DNA from: Mycobacterium colombiense
GTDB taxonomy: Bacteria > Actinomycetota > Actinomycetes > Mycobacteriales > Mycobacteriaceae
Assembly (NCBI RefSeq): GCF_001672755.1
Contig: NZ_LZKI01000033.1
Coordinates: forward strand, 86,858-150,857
Direction of reading: 5' to 3'
DNA length: 64,000 nt
The notes below the pieces were generated by a model. The model was not told the origin of the DNA. It made no database searches and saw only the letters and a list, made by a program, of their open reading frames with translations. Both the position numbers and the translations under genes were made by a program. The first letter of the stretch is position 1; each line of letters opens with the position of its first letter. Below, one piece after another: positions 37,688-47,300 of the stretch.

Positions 37688-40600
37688 TCATGATGCACTC
37701 ACTTCATCGAACGGTGATACATACGGCACCCCGAGTTCCTCCGCTTCGGCCATCCCGTCGTATATCTCCAGAATCATGCGTTTAGTGCGGTATTCACCAT
37801 GTGCAGCTATGTCTTTGCGTTTGACGATCGGAAAGGTTTCCATGACATACGCAACCTCGTCGTGATTCAGGCCATACAAGCGAAAGTAGTAAGCGTCAAG
37901 CTCTGCGCGAATCCGCATGCGTTCATCGGGATCAGTAATCCAGGCGTTAAGGCGGTCAAATCTCGAATCGACCCACTCAGAGTGGACGCTGGCGAGACCG
38001 GCACCGGGCGGTGGCACCGCTAGCTGTTGGACCGTCCCAAAAGTCATGTTTGTTCCACCTAGCTTCTGCCGTGCGATGAAGTCAAGTGCGAAAGATGACC
38101 ATGCACCCGCTAGCCCGGAGCGCGCACCGTCGGATATGGCCAGTGGAAGACTATTACCCGCACCAACTCTGGGAATCAGGCTAGCGATGAACGTTCGTTC
38201 ATCGGTTGATCGAGCAACCCAACGCCATCCCAGGAACCCCGACTTGTTCCAGCTTCCGGCAAGTTTCGCATTGACTTCCCTTTCTGCGACCCAGTAACGC
38301 GGGATTGGCGGTATCCCCTCAGCCTTCTCCGTGTCACTCATTCGGCGCGTGGTGCCATCGCGTTCGTAAGTGGCCCAGCGCGTGTCGTAGAGATGGATCA
38401 TCTTGGCTTCGTACAGCGGCAGCATCCGCCCTTCGCCGCGCTTGAATACGTTGCCGTTCAGCACCCATCCGTCAGCTTCCAGCTCATCGCGGGTATGGAA
38501 GAGGTGTGAGTCGTTCGACATGTGAAACATCGTCATGAACGAGATGCCCCAGGGGTTTCCGTCGGGGTCACCATTGCGAATCAGCACAGGCACCCGCTTG
38601 TAGATGCCGAGGGTGATCTCCGCATCGCGCCGGGTCCGGAAAACCGGACAGGTTCCTGTGTTCGGGTTCAGCAGCGTGATCTCTTCCGGCGTGAGTTCGT
38701 AAACTCGTTCCGCGCGTAGGAGCTCTAACGTTGACTGAAGGTGGAAGGCAAACGATGCGGCACCCTGGTGCGTGTTCCTTCCGCCAATTGTTATTAGGCA
38801 GAACGGATTGCGGTCATCGGTACCGATGAAGAACTTTCTGATCTCAAAGAAGGCAAACAGGCTCACCAACGCCGCTTTCTCCACGAGATCTTTGAAGTAG
38901 TACTGGGTGGTGGCATCCGTCGCGATGCCCAAGGGCAAGATCGCGCCGAGTCTTCCGTGACCGCCGAGAAGGTTTCGGTTCGATTCTGCGAACACCGCGT
39001 AGGTGTTGATATCGCCACGGCCGGCCAGCGGGTAACGACCTGACGTCCGCAACAGGTGCGAGATGCCCTCCGCACGCCGTTTTTCCGCGGCAAAAAGCTC
39101 GTCCAACGCGGGATTCGTTTCAGGAAGCTTCGCGATGAGTCGCTTCCGGGCAGCTGCGTTGGGAGCCTGTGCGATCTCGGGGTCCCGTGCGGCGAAGAAC
39201 TCCTGCGCTTGGAGCTTGACCCGCTCCCACGGAGGGTTTCCGATCACCGCGGAAAACCCGCCTGCCCAGCCGGTGGAGGGATTGACGGTGTCGTCGCCTG
39301 TCGCGGTCGTCGGAAAGATGTGTGGAAACTCCAAGTGCCAGTGAAAGAACCGGTACTGGGCGGCCAACCGCGTGACTTCGGCGCGGCTACGCTCACTGAG
39401 GCCGTCGCGCCCCTCGGCCAATTCAACGATGGTCCCGTGGGTGATGGCTGTCGGTGCGCCGGAGGCCTTGGGCCACACGAATGCTGCGCACCAGGCGTCG
39501 GCTGCCAGCCGTTGCCGCCGATAATCCTCGGAGTCGGCGTAGGCACGCAGACGCTGCTGCTGGACGTGAATGTCGGCCAGCGATAGAGCGGGTAGGGCTA
39601 CGACGTTGTGAATGCTCTCGCCCAATTCGGTGTTGGCAGCCACGACGTCGATATCGAACAGGCTGTCCTGGGCGCTGCGCTCGGCTCTGTTCTGTCTGGC
39701 CAACGCTCTAGCGATGCTTCTGTCGTCACCCTCGATGGGCCTGAAGGCGTCGTCGGGCAATCCGCCAGCTATTAGAGACGGCGTCGTACCGACGAGCGCG
39801 TTGCCCACTTTGATCTGCGCGTCTAGGAACGTCAATGGCCGTCCCGGCTCAAGGGCTTCCATCCAGAGTGAGACTTTGGCGAGCTCGGCGGCCAAAGGGT
39901 TAACGTCGACCCCGTAGATGCATCTTCCCGTGACCTCCCGCATCGCGGAGCGGACGACCTCCGGTGCGGGTTCGGGGTCTCCTGTGCGCAGTGCCGCCAC
40001 TCGCTTGGCGATCCGACGTGCTGCGCCGACCAGGAAATGGCCACTGCCACAAGCTGGGTCGCACACAGTGACCCGGAGCAGCGCCTCGAGCGGCTCAGTG
40101 CTTTTCTCTGCCTCATCGAGAACCGGTTCGAGCGCGGTATCCAGAAGGGACTCGACCAGCGAGGTCGGCGTGTAGTACGAGCCGGTGTCCTTGCGCTGAT
40201 TTCCCGATACGATGGACAGTTCGTACACCTTGGTCGCGGGGTCCCAGCGTGGCACGAACTCCAGCAGGGCTTCGTAGATGCTGCCGAGCTCTTCGGCGCC
40301 GAGGTTGCGATAGTCGACTACACGAAGCACGCCCGATCTGGGCTCACGGACAACCGACAGCGATCGGACTGCCGATTGCAGGGCCTGGTTGCTCAGCGAG
40401 CAGTAGGTGAGGAAGTCGAGTTCGCCGCTCTCGAACACTCCGCCGATACCAGGTATGCCGAGTTCGGGAAGGCCGTCGACGCTGCCGAGCGCGCGCCATA
40501 CCAACGTCAGCGCTTCCCATTTGTCTCCGTAACGTCCGCCGTGGCGTCGCCGCGAGGTCCGCCGGAGGCGGTCGGTCGAGAAGTACGTGAGGTACCGCTC

Positions 40601-41560
40601 GCGCGCCTGTGGGGTTGATTTCGGGTTGAGCAGAGCACCACGGTCTTCGGCGACGAACGTGAACAGCAGCCGGTAGACCACTCGGAGCAGCGCATGGTGG
40701 ACATCGTCCACCGCCAACCGTCGTTCAGCCAGGTCGTCCCTTAGCGCGGTGTTGGAAGGGTGAGTGAGGAACCCGACGCCGAGTGTTTGGAGTGCCTCGA
40801 TGACACCGTCGCGCAACAGATTCAGAGCTCGTGAGCCTGACTCGACGGCGTCCTGGCGCCATTGTTCGAGCCAGCAAGATGCCGCACCGATTTCAGTGTC
40901 CCGCGGTTCGACACGCGAGACATGGCACAGCGTGTAGAGCAGAAGGAAGTCAGCGAACAAGTCGCCGTCGAAGATGGCATCGACGTCGAATTCGACGTAC
41001 GCCGACCCGACCAGCGAGGTCGAATCCCGTAGCAGACGCAGCGTCGTGCTGTTGACCAGGATCGCCCAGAGGTGCTCGTCGGAGCGGTTGAGAAGCTCCT
41101 GAACCATGGACTGCGGAGAAGCGCCGGCGGCCCCAGCGGCGCCCTTGGTGCGGGTATCCAACGGAATTCGACCGAGCAGATGGATGGGGACACAGCCCCA
41201 TTCGTGGGAGACGGGGAAGTTCTGGTCGGCGACGGTGATGCCGCCTTTTCCGGTGGTGGGTACTCGGCCGTATCCGAGTTGTTCGAGCAGCACGAGTGTG
41301 AATCGTTCACGGGTCAACGACGTGGCCGGATCGTTGTCAGGCAATTTCCCTAGCGCCTGCCGGTATGTCGTCCACGCTCCGCGCAGGTAGGCCCAGACCC
41401 GGTTTGCGGCATCGCGCACGGATTCGCCTGCGGGCAGGTGGAAGTCGTCGGACCTGAGTCCCGCGACGTCAGCGCCGGTGGCAATCCTGGACACCAGGTC
41501 CGCGGGCAGGAGTCCGCCCTGAATGCGGACGCCGACGAGGGACGTCGGGCCATGGCTCAT
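37688..41560 (-). CDS. Large N6-adenine DNA methyltransferase (DrmMI/PglX/Eco57I-like)
   Basis: A 1290-aa protein. The N-terminal 450 residues resemble the accessory region of Eco57I/PglX-type enzymes (LTRERFTLVLLEQLGYGRV at 82-100). The methyltransferase core has KDTGSYYTP (458-466), the SAM motif DPACGSGHF (501-509), DVNPLAAELAKVSLW and the catalytic IGNPPW (773-778), so it should make m6A. The C-terminal 500 residues probably recognise the target. Size and helicase neighbours match DISARM class 1 DrmMI and BREX PglX; no nuclease motif is obvious. It overlaps the SNF2 helicase gene by 4 bp (ATGA). Confidence 0.88.
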   Translation of the reverse strand: MSHGPTSLVGVRIQGGLLPADLVSRIATGADVAGLRSDDFHLPAGESVRDAANRVWAYLRGAWTTYRQALGKLPDNDPATSLTRERFTLVLLEQLGYGRVPTTGKGGITVADQNFPVSHEWGCVPIHLLGRIPLDTRTKGAAGAAGASPQSMVQELLNRSDEHLWAILVNSTTLRLLRDSTSLVGSAYVEFDVDAIFDGDLFADFLLLYTLCHVSRVEPRDTEIGAASCWLEQWRQDAVESGSRALNLLRDGVIEALQTLGVGFLTHPSNTALRDDLAERRLAVDDVHHALLRVVYRLLFTFVAEDRGALLNPKSTPQARERYLTYFSTDRLRRTSRRRHGGRYGDKWEALTLVWRALGSVDGLPELGIPGIGGVFESGELDFLTYCSLSNQALQSAVRSLSVVREPRSGVLRVVDYRNLGAEELGSIYEALLEFVPRWDPATKVYELSIVSGNQRKDTGSYYTPTSLVESLLDTALEPVLDEAEKSTEPLEALLRVTVCDPACGSGHFLVGAARRIAKRVAALRTGDPEPAPEVVRSAMREVTGRCIYGVDVNPLAAELAKVSLWMEALEPGRPLTFLDAQIKVGNALVGTTPSLIAGGLPDDAFRPIEGDDRSIARALARQNRAERSAQDSLFDIDVVAANTELGESIHNVVALPALSLADIHVQQQRLRAYADSEDYRRQRLAADAWCAAFVWPKASGAPTAITHGTIVELAEGRDGLSERSRAEVTRLAAQYRFFHWHLEFPHIFPTTATGDDTVNPSTGWAGGFSAVIGNPPWERVKLQAQEFFAARDPEIAQAPNAAARKRLIAKLPETNPALDELFAAEKRRAEGISHLLRTSGRYPLAGRGDINTYAVFAESNRNLLGGHGRLGAILPLGIATDATTQYYFKDLVEKAALVSLFAFFEIRKFFIGTDDRNPFCLITIGGRNTHQGAASFAFHLQSTLELLRAERVYELTPEEITLLNPNTGTCPVFRTRRDAEITLGIYKRVPVLIRNGDPDGNPWGISFMTMFHMSNDSHLFHTRDELEADGWVLNGNVFKRGEGRMLPLYEAKMIHLYDTRWATYERDGTTRRMSDTEKAEGIPPIPRYWVAEREVNAKLAGSWNKSGFLGWRWVARSTDERTFIASLIPRVGAGNSLPLAISDGARSGLAGAWSSFALDFIARQKLGGTNMTFGTVQQLAVPPPGAGLASVHSEWVDSRFDRLNAWITDPDERMRIRAELDAYYFRLYGLNHDEVAYVMETFPIVKRKDIAAHGEYRTKRMILEIYDGMAEAEELGVPYVSPFDEVSAS

Positions 41561-44373
41561 TGGGTGCCTCCCGCGGGCGGCACGAACACGAAGACACCCA
41601 GGATGTCAGCTGCCGGCTCAACGGTGACCTTCAGGCCACGGACAATGTCGGCGGATGCTTGGCGTACGCGGTGATGCGATTCGAGTAGTCGTTGCGCCAA
41701 CGATTCGCCATGGCGTTCGAGGTGGTCGCTGATCTCGTCCAGGTTGTCGAGGCTCCTGGTGAGGAAGGTCTGCGCCTGGGCCTCGGGTACATTGCCTGAG
41801 GGGGTCGCGTTCAGAAGCGCCACCGCTTCGGCGGGTTCGAGCCAAGTCGCTTGTGCGGGAGCGCCTTCGAATGCCAGGGTGGCGAGGTCCTCGGCGACCA
41901 GTTCGCGAGTCCCGGTGCGGGAGGGCAGGGTGAGATGGAATCGATATCGCACCAAGAGCAACGTGGTGCGCGTGGAGATTGCCGTGGTTCGGACCACCGC
42001 GCAGCGCCGAGCCGGTCGTTGGTCGGGCGGCAATTGGCTGTCGAGCGCAGATTCCAGCACGTAGTTCGCGATCGCTTCGACGGTTGTGTCGGTGCGATTG
42101 AGCACAGCTTCGCCACGAGCCACTGGCAGGTCGGTGTTGAACGGTAAGGGTTCTTTGCGGCTGGGAGGGATCGCGTCGCGCAGGCCGAGCGGCAGCGGCG
42201 TCAGTGTGGCGGTGAAGCCAGAGTCGGTGGTGGTGCAGGTCGACCGGAGTGATTTCAATGCGTGTTTTACGAACTCGTGGACCTCGGGGTTGGTCCCCAG
42301 CGCCTCGCGGGATTCCCGTAGTTCTTCGGCGACCTCCTCGGGTTTGATGCCGTGCTGGGCGTACTTGGTCAAGGCGACCTTCTCGCGTTCGGCAGCCGAG
42401 TCCCAGTGCGTGTAGAGGGCGTCCTGCTTTTGTTGAATGTCCAGTTCGAGACCGAGTTGTTCGGGATCGCGCCCGCGCAGCAGCAGGCCTTCCATGAGGG
42501 CTTCCACCACGGCGTCGGTGTTGTCGGGTACGGGGACAGACACGCCGGTTGCTTTGCGGATGGCTTCGTGTTTGCGCAGCAGCACGTCGAGCACAATGCC
42601 GTCGATCTGGTTGTCGCGACCATATAGCGTCGCGGCGCGGACTGTCTTGGCGCGCTGGCCAAACCGGTCAACTCTGCCTTCCCGTTGTTCGTGGCGGGTG
42701 GGATTCCAAGCCAAGTCATAGTGAATGACGGCCTGGAAGTTTTCCTGCAGGTTGACGCCTTCCGACAGGCAGTCGGTGGCGATTAGGACGTGCCGTCCCG
42801 CGGTTTCGGCGAGTTCGGTGATTCGGGCGACTCGTTCGTCGGGTGGGAGTGTTCCGGTTACGGCACGCACAGTCACGTTCTTGCCGAGCGCTGCCGAGAG
42901 TTGTTCCGCGACGTATTCGGCGGTATCGATGAAGCGGCAGAAGACGATTGGATCGCAGTCCTGCGCTTGGACCTCCTTGACCGCCTTGATGAGTGCGGCG
43001 ATCTTTTTATCGGGCTTGCCTTCGAGCTTTTGGGCCTCGGATAGAAAGCCGCGGAGTCGTCGCACCTTGGGATTCTGGGAACTCTCGCCGGGGTCGGCGC
43101 CTGGGGTGACGTCGGCCGCATCAAGTGCTTCATCGTCAGCGCGGTCGAGGACCACGGCTCGGCCGATCGCGTCGGCCTCCTCCTCAGACCCGGCGGCCGC
43201 GGATGCTGCTCGGGTGCGCAGTGTCTGCGTCGCTGCCCGCGGTGAGGATGCCAGGGCTCGAAGCAAGGCCAGTGCCGACCACCAATTGACGCGCCGCGCT
43301 ACTCCGCCGTCACCGCTGCGTACGGTCTCTCGCGCGAAGTCGAGCACCTTGTCGAACAGAGCCCGGTATTCGGGGCTCAAGGTGTAGGGAATCTCGCTGG
43401 TGAGCCGGTCCTTGGGGAACGGCGTGTCCTCGTCGAGGTAGCGGCGAATGTCGGCGCGGCGACGCTGAACGAAATGGCGGGCCAGGTGTTCTCTGCCGCG
43501 CCGGTCTTCCAGGTCCACGGTTGCTAGTTCCTGGTCCAGCAGACCGAGCAAGTTGCGGAATGCTTCTTCCTTACCGCTGTGCGGGGTTGCGCTCGCCAGG
43601 ATCAGGTGGCGGTCTTGGTCCGCGGCGAGATCCCGGATGAGTTCATATCGTTGGGTGCGCCCCGAGCCCGACGATGTGGAGTCGGCGATACATGTGTGGA
43701 CTTCGTCGACGATCACCAAGTCTGGGCAGGTACGCAAGAACTCGTGTCGTCGCCGAGCACTCTTGATGAAATCGGTCGAGATCACCGTGACCGGATACCG
43801 CTCGAAGATGGACTCGGCACCCACGAGGCCGCGTTCGAGACGCCGCACCGTGCTGGGAAGCACGAGTTCGGCTTCGAGACCGAATTTTTCGCGCAGTTCG
43901 CCCTGCCACTGTTCCGCCAGGGCCGCGCTGCACAGGACACCCAGGCCGCGAGCATCGCCAACCGTCAGCAGTTCAGCGGCAATGAGACCGGCTTCGATGG
44001 TCTTGCCGATACCGACGTCGTCGGCGATCAGCAGTCGGACGACGTTCTGGCGCAACGCCATCATCAGCGGCACCATCTGGTACGCGCGCGGTTCCACCGC
44101 GATGGAAGCCAGGCACCGGAACGGCCCCGCAGTGGAACGGAATCCGATTCGCAGCGCGCTGCGAAGCATCGATGCGCTCAGGTGATCGCCGAGATCGTCA
44201 ACCACTGGTGGTGGGAAGGTCGCCGCGGTGACTCCTTCACTGATGAGCACTCCAGCGACGTCGTCGTCGACCCCGCCGAGCGGGCGAAGGACCAAGAAGT
44301 CGTCGGTGCTCTCGGGCAGCACGACCCACTCGCGACCGCGGGCGGTTACCAGATTTCCCGGGGCGAAAGCCAT
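41557..44373 (-). CDS. SNF2-family helicase (DrmD-like)
   Basis: A 938-aa superfamily 2 ATPase. An N-terminal SH3-like stretch (GNLVTARGREWVVLP) is followed by RAYQMVPL (Q motif), Walker A ADDVGIGKT (117-125), DEVH (223-226), SATPHSG, and the C-terminal motif ATDCLSEGVNLQ with EQREGRVDRFGQ. This architecture matches the SNF2-like helicases of DISARM (DrmD) and related defence systems, which probably translocate on DNA. It starts 8 bp after the stop of the large helicase gene and overlaps the methyltransferase. Confidence 0.88.
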   Translation of the reverse strand: MAFAPGNLVTARGREWVVLPESTDDFLVLRPLGGVDDDVAGVLISEGVTAATFPPPVVDDLGDHLSASMLRSALRIGFRSTAGPFRCLASIAVEPRAYQMVPLMMALRQNVVRLLIADDVGIGKTIEAGLIAAELLTVGDARGLGVLCSAALAEQWQGELREKFGLEAELVLPSTVRRLERGLVGAESIFERYPVTVISTDFIKSARRRHEFLRTCPDLVIVDEVHTCIADSTSSGSGRTQRYELIRDLAADQDRHLILASATPHSGKEEAFRNLLGLLDQELATVDLEDRRGREHLARHFVQRRRADIRRYLDEDTPFPKDRLTSEIPYTLSPEYRALFDKVLDFARETVRSGDGGVARRVNWWSALALLRALASSPRAATQTLRTRAASAAAGSEEEADAIGRAVVLDRADDEALDAADVTPGADPGESSQNPKVRRLRGFLSEAQKLEGKPDKKIAALIKAVKEVQAQDCDPIVFCRFIDTAEYVAEQLSAALGKNVTVRAVTGTLPPDERVARITELAETAGRHVLIATDCLSEGVNLQENFQAVIHYDLAWNPTRHEQREGRVDRFGQRAKTVRAATLYGRDNQIDGIVLDVLLRKHEAIRKATGVSVPVPDNTDAVVEALMEGLLLRGRDPEQLGLELDIQQKQDALYTHWDSAAEREKVALTKYAQHGIKPEEVAEELRESREALGTNPEVHEFVKHALKSLRSTCTTTDSGFTATLTPLPLGLRDAIPPSRKEPLPFNTDLPVARGEAVLNRTDTTVEAIANYVLESALDSQLPPDQRPARRCAVVRTTAISTRTTLLLVRYRFHLTLPSRTGTRELVAEDLATLAFEGAPAQATWLEPAEAVALLNATPSGNVPEAQAQTFLTRSLDNLDEISDHLERHGESLAQRLLESHHRVRQASADIVRGLKVTVEPAADILGVFVFVPPAGGTQ

Positions 44374-44381
44374 CGTGTTCG

Positions 44382-47300
44382 CTACCTTCCTTCACCGAAT
44401 GCGTAGGTGTGCTTGCGCATGGAACTGACCCAGTCGTCACCCGCGCGCAGGCGCAGAGCCGACCATCCGATGTCCATCAACTGCTCCTCGACGTCCGCGA
44501 CGTCGGCGGGCGTCTGCTCCTCCAGGAACACCGCGAGGCCCGCACCCTCGGCGTGGTACACGAAGTCTGCGCGAATTCCGTTGGCGCCGATGACTTCTCG
44601 AATCCCGTCGGGCAGTGCGAAGTCGTGCTCGACTAGCAGATCGAGGAATTCTCGTTCCAGCGGCGACTCGATCAACCCACGGAGCTGTTCGATGCGGTCG
44701 GAGCCGGCTGTCTCCACCTTCGGCGAGGCCGCGCCGTCGGCGAGTGCCATGAGCAGATCCCTCACGGCGTGCCGGTCGATCAGCAGGTGATCAGTCTGAT
44801 TGCTGTAGGACAGCAGGCAGTCGTAGCAAGCTTTCTCGCATCGTTCGCGTGAACCCTCGGCGGATCCGCTATCGGTGCCGTCCGCTTTGAAATGGGCGAT
44901 ATCGAGGGCTTTGCGGGCCGCGGCCGCCAGTGCGTCGTGTTCGGAGTGCAGCCGACGCAGTACCCCTGCGCCGCCTTCTGCGGATTCGGTGAACAGCATG
45001 CGTGCCCGGCTCTCGGGATCGGGCAGCGCCTCACTGGACAGTTCGGAGTCCTCCAGCTGGAACTGCGCTTCGATTCCCCTTTCCAACGCATAGCGCAGGC
45101 TGACGGCGGTCTCCTCACTGACTGGCCGCGCGAGCCGCAGAACAAGAATATTGCGGGTGTCCTCGACGTAGGGGATGACCTTAGACTTCGTCGGCGCGTC
45201 GGCGGCATCTTCAAGCGCGTCGTCCTGCGGCGTGGTGTCGGCGGCGTCCTTTTCGGACAGCCATTCTCCCTTCACGGTGTCCAGCCAGTAGCCCAGCTCG
45301 TTGGGACGCTTGCGCCGGCGCCGACCGACGTTGGTGACTCGGACCGTCGCAGTGTCGCCGTAGCTGAGTTCAGCCAAAGTGTCTGATCCGTTTGCGGATT
45401 CGAATTTCGCGTCGAGTCTGCCTGTCCGCGGGCCGTGCTGGCTGAACCGATAGGACGTGTGCAGTTCGAAGCCTGCGCGGCGGCGCTCTTCCTCGTCGCT
45501 GGAGATTCGTTCGCGGCGGCGGGTGAATACCGTCTGCATACGCATCAGCCCGTATTGCAGCGAGGTCAGCGCGGCACCGCAGTGTTCGCACATGTCCAGG
45601 CCGGGTCGGCGCACGTGGTGATAGCCACACGACTCGCACCGGAAGGCATCCTGGGTCTCCACGGTGCCGATCCCGCCTGCGGTCATTGGCACCTGAACGC
45701 GCTTGACGACGTACCGTGCGCCTTCGTGGTAGATGATGGCGCCGGGTCCGAACTCGCTGATGGCCAGAAACCGTGGTCGCTGCAGGTAGTCGCCACCGTC
45801 ACCGCGCCCCGCCGACGCCCGCACACCGGGGATGTAGGCGGCCAGCGGCAGTCGCGGGAAGCTATAGCCCGGCAGGAAGCCCTCAGAAGCGAAGTACCGA
45901 TAGGTGTAGAAGTCGGAGTGCATGCGGTCGGTGTCTTCATTGCGCAGTAGTCGCAATTGGCCCTCGGCTTCGCGACGTCGGGCCTCGGCGGCGTCGCGCG
46001 CTCGCCGATTCACCGCGCTGTCCAACACGATCCGGTTCTGCTCCTGTTGATCGTCGAGCGCCGACTGGTAGAGCTGACGCCATCGGTCACAAGCGCGGTC
46101 GAACCCCTCGGCGGCTCCCGCAATGACCGAATCGGACCACTCGTCGTGCCACCACGCTGTGGCATGCAATTCATCCTGCAGCGGACCGATGAGCTGGCGG
46201 GCGCGTTCAGTTGCGCGACGGGCCGCGTCCGGGTTCGCCAACGCCTTGAGAAGGTCGGATGTCACCGGCATGTCGGCTTGAGTGATGTCGAGCAACTCCG
46301 GCATGCGTGAGCGCAGGTTCGCTCCGGTCTCCGACAGCCACAACGCATGCAGGTGCGAGGCCAGCAACGCCTCGTTGGTGAGGTCCAGCCGGGGTGGGGC
46401 GACGGCTCCGGCGACCATGTCGGCCGAGCGGCGGAAGTAGTACTGGTCATGTGCGTTGCCGGTCGCGCAGTACGTGGTCACCAACGCCGGCTGACCGGAG
46501 CGTCCCGCGCGTCCGCTGCGCTGCGCGTAATTGGCCGGCGTGGGCGGAACATTGCGCATCGCCACCGCGTTGAGACTGGCGATATCGACGCCGAGTTCCA
46601 TCGTCGGTGAGCAGTACAACAGTTTGAGAATCCCTTGGCGGAAATCCTTTTCGCGGTCTTCACGGTCGGTGGCCGACACCTGCGCGGTGTGCTCACGGGC
46701 GTACATGCCGCCTAGCTGCGGTGCGATGTTGCGGTAGAGGCTCAAGAAAAACGGGTTCACCCTCGTCCCCTGGTCCGGATCGAAACCCTTGCGCAGCGGA
46801 TCGGGTGCACCCGAGGACCCGTCGCCCGCCGTCCAGATGACCGCCGAGGCCTTCAACCGATAATTCGGCCCGGCCGTCCGGGGAATGTCCACGTGGGTGA
46901 GCAGACCAGCGCGGGCGAGGGTGGCCAGAATGTCTTCGATGACCTTCTGCGCGTCGGCGATGTCGAGTGGATCACCCGACAATGTCAGGCCGCTGGCCTC
47001 GCGAATGAACCGTCCGAGGGCCGAACGGCCGGTCAGTCGAACTTCCGAACGGGGACGCCCAGGCGCGCCTGACTGCGTCGACACCACGCCGGGTTGCGGC
47101 CGCGGCTCGCGCGGCGGGATCGACCACAGGCCCCGGAGATGTTGGTCCGACTGTCGTTTCAGCCGGTCGAATCCGTCGTCGGTGAGACACTCGACGTCGA
47201 CCGCGAGTTCTCGACGAAACTCGTCAAGGACGATGCGGCACAGTTCTTCTCGTCGGCCCGCTGCCGCGTCGCGCAACGGTCGGTATGTGGACGACCAGAG

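Noticed and set aside
37688..41560. BREX system built around a PglX-like methyltransferase
   Set aside because: The other BREX hallmarks (BrxA/B/C, PglZ, BrxL or Lon) are absent from the operon, while two DISARM/Druantia-type helicases are present.
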